Positions 22,329 through 24,459 of a DNA stretch of 24,459 nucleotides are shown one piece after another. Below the pieces are notes generated by a model. It was not told the origin of the DNA and ran no database searches. It was given only the letters and a program-made list of their open reading frames with translations. Positions within the stretch are counted from its first letter, which is position 1; each line of letters begins with the position of its first letter. Position numbers and translations under genes: made by a program. The DNA is from an uncultured Fibrobacter sp. (GTDB lineage Bacteria > Fibrobacterota > Fibrobacteria > Fibrobacterales > Fibrobacteraceae): contig CALATK010000123.1 of assembly GCA_937891805.1 (NCBI GenBank), positions 1-24,459 of the forward strand, written 5' to 3'.

Positions 22329-23345
22329 TTATAATTTGGCGTAGTAGAACATGGCGTCGATGCACTTCTTGGCGGCGACACGCACGGACTCGTCCAACTG
22401 CACATGCTTCGCCTTTTCGGGGTGGCGAAGCGTCTCCAAAATGTTTTCCAGGGAATTACTCTTCATATACTTGCACATGCTGCAGCTCCCCACGAATTCC
22501 TTGTCGGGGAACTCGTATTGCATGCGGGCGTTCAGGCCGCATTCCGTGAGCAGCAGGAACTTGGTGCCCTCGGGCTGGTTCTTGATGTAGTCCACCATCT
22601 GGCCGGTTGAACCTACGTAGTCGCTCAAGAGGGCCACGCCGGGGTGGCATTCGGGGTGGCTTACCACCTTCAGGCCCGGGTTCTGTTCCCGGAAAAAGGC
22701 AATCAGTTCGGAGTCGTAGGTCTCGTGAACGTAGCAGCTGCCGGAGTAGAGCACGATTTCCTTGTTGATGCCCCGCTTCTTGAGTTCTTCGGTAAGGTTC
22801 TTGCCCATGAGGCCGTCGGGCACGAACACGATCTTGTCGTTTTCCAGGCTGGACACGATTTTCATCACGTTCCCGCTGGTGACGCACACGTCGCAGGCCG
22901 CCTTCACGTCGGCGGTGGTATTGATGTAGCAGACGAAGGTGTGGTCCGGGTATTTCTTGCGGAGTTCCAAAACTTCGGCTCCGGTGATGGAGTCGGCGAG
23001 GCTACAGCCCGTAAGGGGCCCCGGAATCAGCACGTCTTTTTCTGGGTTCAGGATCTTGGCGGTTTCGCCCATGAACTGCACGGCTGAAAACACGATGTTC
23101 TTTGCAGATACCTTGGTGGCGTCCTGGCTCAGCTTGAAGCTGTCTCCGCTGAAGTCGGCGACCCCCAGCACGATTTCGGGGGCACAGTAGCTGTGGGCGA
23201 GGATTACCGCGTCACGCTCCTTTTTGAGCTGGTTGATTTCGTTAATCAGCGGGAGCATCTGCTCGCATTTTTCGCGGGTGTAGGTGCAGAGCACCACGCC
23301 GGGCTTGATGGTGCTTAGGCGGTTGTAAAGGTCGTCGACAGTCAT
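22329..23345 (-). CDS. nadA: Quinolinate synthase A
   Basis: This 338-residue enzyme condenses iminoaspartate with dihydroxyacetone phosphate to form quinolinate for NAD synthesis, using a [4Fe-4S] cluster. Family marks are VILAHSYCAPEIV, ADFSGDSFKLS, FMGETAKILNP, PGPLTGCSLAD, SHPECHPGV, STGQM and CSMCKYMKSN. The likely cluster ligands are C114, C233 and C291, with spacing close to the Bacillus-type enzyme (my inference). Several additional cysteines are present (C151, C154, C204, C269, C288). A GGAG ribosome site precedes the ATG, and a TATCTTTG box lies 25 nt upstream. nadB and nadC are not in the window. Heptamer arrays lie upstream of the promoter box. Confidence 0.95.
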   Translation of the reverse strand: MTVDDLYNRLSTIKPGVVLCTYTREKCEQMLPLINEINQLKKERDAVILAHSYCAPEIVLGVADFSGDSFKLSQDATKVSAKNIVFSAVQFMGETAKILNPEKDVLIPGPLTGCSLADSITGAEVLELRKKYPDHTFVCYINTTADVKAACDVCVTSGNVMKIVSSLENDKIVFVPDGLMGKNLTEELKKRGINKEIVLYSGSCYVHETYDSELIAFFREQNPGLKVVSHPECHPGVALLSDYVGSTGQMVDYIKNQPEGTKFLLLTECGLNARMQYEFPDKEFVGSCSMCKYMKSNSLENILETLRHPEKAKHVQLDESVRVAAKKCIDAMFYYAKL

Positions 23346-23370
23346 GGGTCGCTCCGAAAAAAGTTCTTTT

Positions 23371-23378
23371 CAAAGATA
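23371..23378 (-). promoter_or_regulatory. TATCTTTG promoter box of nadA
   Basis: It lies 25 nt before the nadA ATG on the minus strand. The surrounding bases (TTTCTATCTTTGAAA) are the same as around the box at 6083-6090 before leuA. Confidence 0.5.
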
Positions 23379-23397
23379 GAAAAAGCTGTCGGTTGGA

Positions 23398-23432
23398 TAG
23401 GATCTAGGATCTAGGGGCTAGGATTTAGGGGT
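23398..23432 (+). repeat. Heptamer array, 5 units
   Basis: TAGGATC, TAGGATC, TAGGGGC, TAGGATT and TAGGGGT lie in strict 7-bp phase between nadA and the phosphatase gene. Confidence 0.92.
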
Positions 23433-23493
23433 TGAATTTGCGGGTTTCAAGAAGCATCTTTCTGATACCGAAGGTGAAGGTAATCTGTATTCA

Positions 23494-23524
23494 CTAGATC
23501 CTAGTCTCTAGCCCCTAACCCCTG
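23494..23524 (-). repeat. Heptamer array, inverted orientation
   Basis: On the minus strand the units read TAGGGGC, TAGAGAC and TAGGATC, preceded by AGGGGT and followed by TAGTG. The array faces the one at 23398-23432 across about 60 bp and lies 5 bp beyond the stop codon of the phosphatase gene. Confidence 0.85.
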
Positions 23525-23529
23525 TCTCG

Positions 23530-24360
23530 CTAATATCCAGCCCATTCGGCGCTGATGGAGGGGCTTGCCTTGCGGATGGATTTTTCCTCTTCGGAATCGT
23601 CGGCGGGTGTGATTTCCCCTTGGGCGATTTTCGCCTTGATTTCGTCGAAGGTCTTGGGCGGAACATAGTTCGGGCTGTTGTCGCCCAGCACCTTGCAGGG
23701 GGCTCCTTCGGATTCCTTCGCCTTGTCCTTGACGGGAGCGTATTCCCGGGCGGCAGGAACTTCGTAGAACTTGTCTTCTTCGGGACACCAGGCGGTCAGT
23801 TTTTTGCCATAGACACAGCCGGAATCCAGCCCGATGAACCCAGGGCGGTTCACGAATCCCATCTTGGCCCAGTGCCCGAACACTACGGTCTTTGGCCAGT
23901 TGACCTGCTCGAACCAGGGCCGTTCATTCCACAGGCGTATGGAGAGCAGCACCTTCGGGCTCATGTCTTCGAGGCGGGTCTTTCCGGGTTCCAGGCCAGC
24001 ATGGACCAGCAGGGCGTGGGGCGTGTCCCGCCAAAGAGGCCAGTCCTTTACCGTGTCCCGGATAAATGTCCATTCTTCCAGGGAAAGCCTTGCAAAGCGG
24101 CTCTTCTGCTTTTCGGTCCACTCCGTCTGGGGTGTTTCCATCATGCGGATCAGGTGCTCTTCGTGGTTTCCGCGGACGGTCAGAATTCCGAGATCCAGCA
24201 CGGTCTTTAAAGCCCGCATCATGTCTGGGCCCTTGTTGATGATGTCTCCGGTCTGGTACAGGGTGTCCTTGCCCCGCACGAACCCGAAGGCGTCAATGAT
24301 TCGTTCCAGTTCGTCGGCACAGCCGTGGATGTCACCTATATATAATGTACGTTTGGTCAT
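23530..24360 (-). CDS. ApaH/PrpE-like metallophosphatase
   Basis: This 276-residue calcineurin-like phosphoesterase carries the two-metal site motifs GDIHG (9-13), GDIINKGP (38-45, usual GDxVDRGP) and GNHE (64-67). HAGLEPG and FGHW...GLDSGCVYGKKLTAW follow, as in ApaH and serine/threonine phosphatases of the PPP type. It could hydrolyse diadenosine tetraphosphate, mRNA caps of the NpnN type, or phosphoproteins; sequence alone does not separate these. The conserved part ends near residue 195. The last 80 residues are charged and probably disordered (for example DSEEEKSIRK). The ATG must be at 24360, because GDIHG begins at residue 9 and a stop lies just upstream in frame. A nine-unit heptamer array abuts this start with no Shine-Dalgarno. 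Confidence 0.88.
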   Translation of the reverse strand: MTKRTLYIGDIHGCADELERIIDAFGFVRGKDTLYQTGDIINKGPDMMRALKTVLDLGILTVRGNHEEHLIRMMETPQTEWTEKQKSRFARLSLEEWTFIRDTVKDWPLWRDTPHALLVHAGLEPGKTRLEDMSPKVLLSIRLWNERPWFEQVNWPKTVVFGHWAKMGFVNRPGFIGLDSGCVYGKKLTAWCPEEDKFYEVPAAREYAPVKDKAKESEGAPCKVLGDNSPNYVPPKTFDEIKAKIAQGEITPADDSEEEKSIRKASPSISAEWAGY

Positions 24361-24363
24361 GTT

Positions 24364-24459
24364 TAGGGGCTAGGATTTAGGGGCTAGGATCTAGGATTTA
24401 GTGATTAGTGGTTAGTGGTTAGGACCGAAGGTCCGTAGGGCGTAGCCCGTTAGGATAGC
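24364..24459 (+). repeat. Heptamer array, 9 exact-phase units plus a degenerate continuation
   Basis: Nine consecutive 7-bp units begin with TAG (24364-24426): three TAGGATY, two TAGGGGC, TAGTGAT, two TAGTGGT and TAGGACC. After a short GGACC-GAA-GGTCC palindrome the 7-bp rhythm continues to the window edge as CGTAGGG, CGTAGCC and CGTTAGG. It lies 3 nt upstream of the phosphatase ATG on the opposite strand. Confidence 0.92.

Noticed and set aside
24364..24426. Heptamer array considered as a CRISPR array or telomere
   Set aside because: Units are 7 bp with no spacers, unlike CRISPR, and lie between ordinary genes rather than at a chromosome end.

Overview
The window is almost certainly from a Fibrobacter-lineage bacterium (rumen or gut type). 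The main evidence is a lipoprotein with the FISUMP domain (Fibrobacter succinogenes major paralogous domain, 5137-5898). Supporting points are Gram-negative envelope proteins, GC-rich coding DNA and Bacteroidetes-like TAnnTTTG promoter boxes. Nearly all genes are housekeeping or metabolic; there is no phage, CRISPR array, IS element, rRNA or tRNA that I can support. The first ~230 bases look foreign: they are AT-rich and carry an antisense fragment resembling an Ig-like repeat of a clostridial secreted protein, joined directly to the 3' end of a gyrB-type gene. I read this as a contig chimera.

Layout. 236-1489 (+): gyrB end and a polyprenyl diphosphate synthase. 1663-4316 (-): CorA-type transporter, a repeat-rich ~750 bp gap, a DUF486 membrane protein and a DUF4416 protein. 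4352-5898 (+): exported glutaminyl-peptide cyclotransferase and FISUMP lipoprotein. 5902-9366 (+): a leucine attenuator, leuA, a small membrane protein and a PLP aminotransferase. 9415-13072 (+): GT4 glycosyltransferase, orphan HigA-like HTH protein, PmbA/TldE and an SDR oxidoreductase. 13315-24360 (-): leuB, a GH116 beta-glucosidase, a Nudix hydrolase with cstA, two envelope proteins, nadA and an ApaH-like phosphatase.

Two things stand out. First, leuA is preceded by a complete leucine attenuation system: a sigma70-type promoter, an apparently leaderless 19-residue leader peptide with seven leucines, a terminator, and a 7-bp antiterminator pairing that excludes it. Second, the intergenic DNA is built from three families of short repeats. 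These are heptamer arrays of the TAGGNNN type in strict 7-bp phase, palindromic heptamer arrays of the TTCGGAN type, and palindromic GTCATCCTGA...CAGGATGAC elements. Some copies lie in frame inside genes (Nudix hydrolase, aminotransferase), and others supply stop codons or replace the Shine-Dalgarno region.
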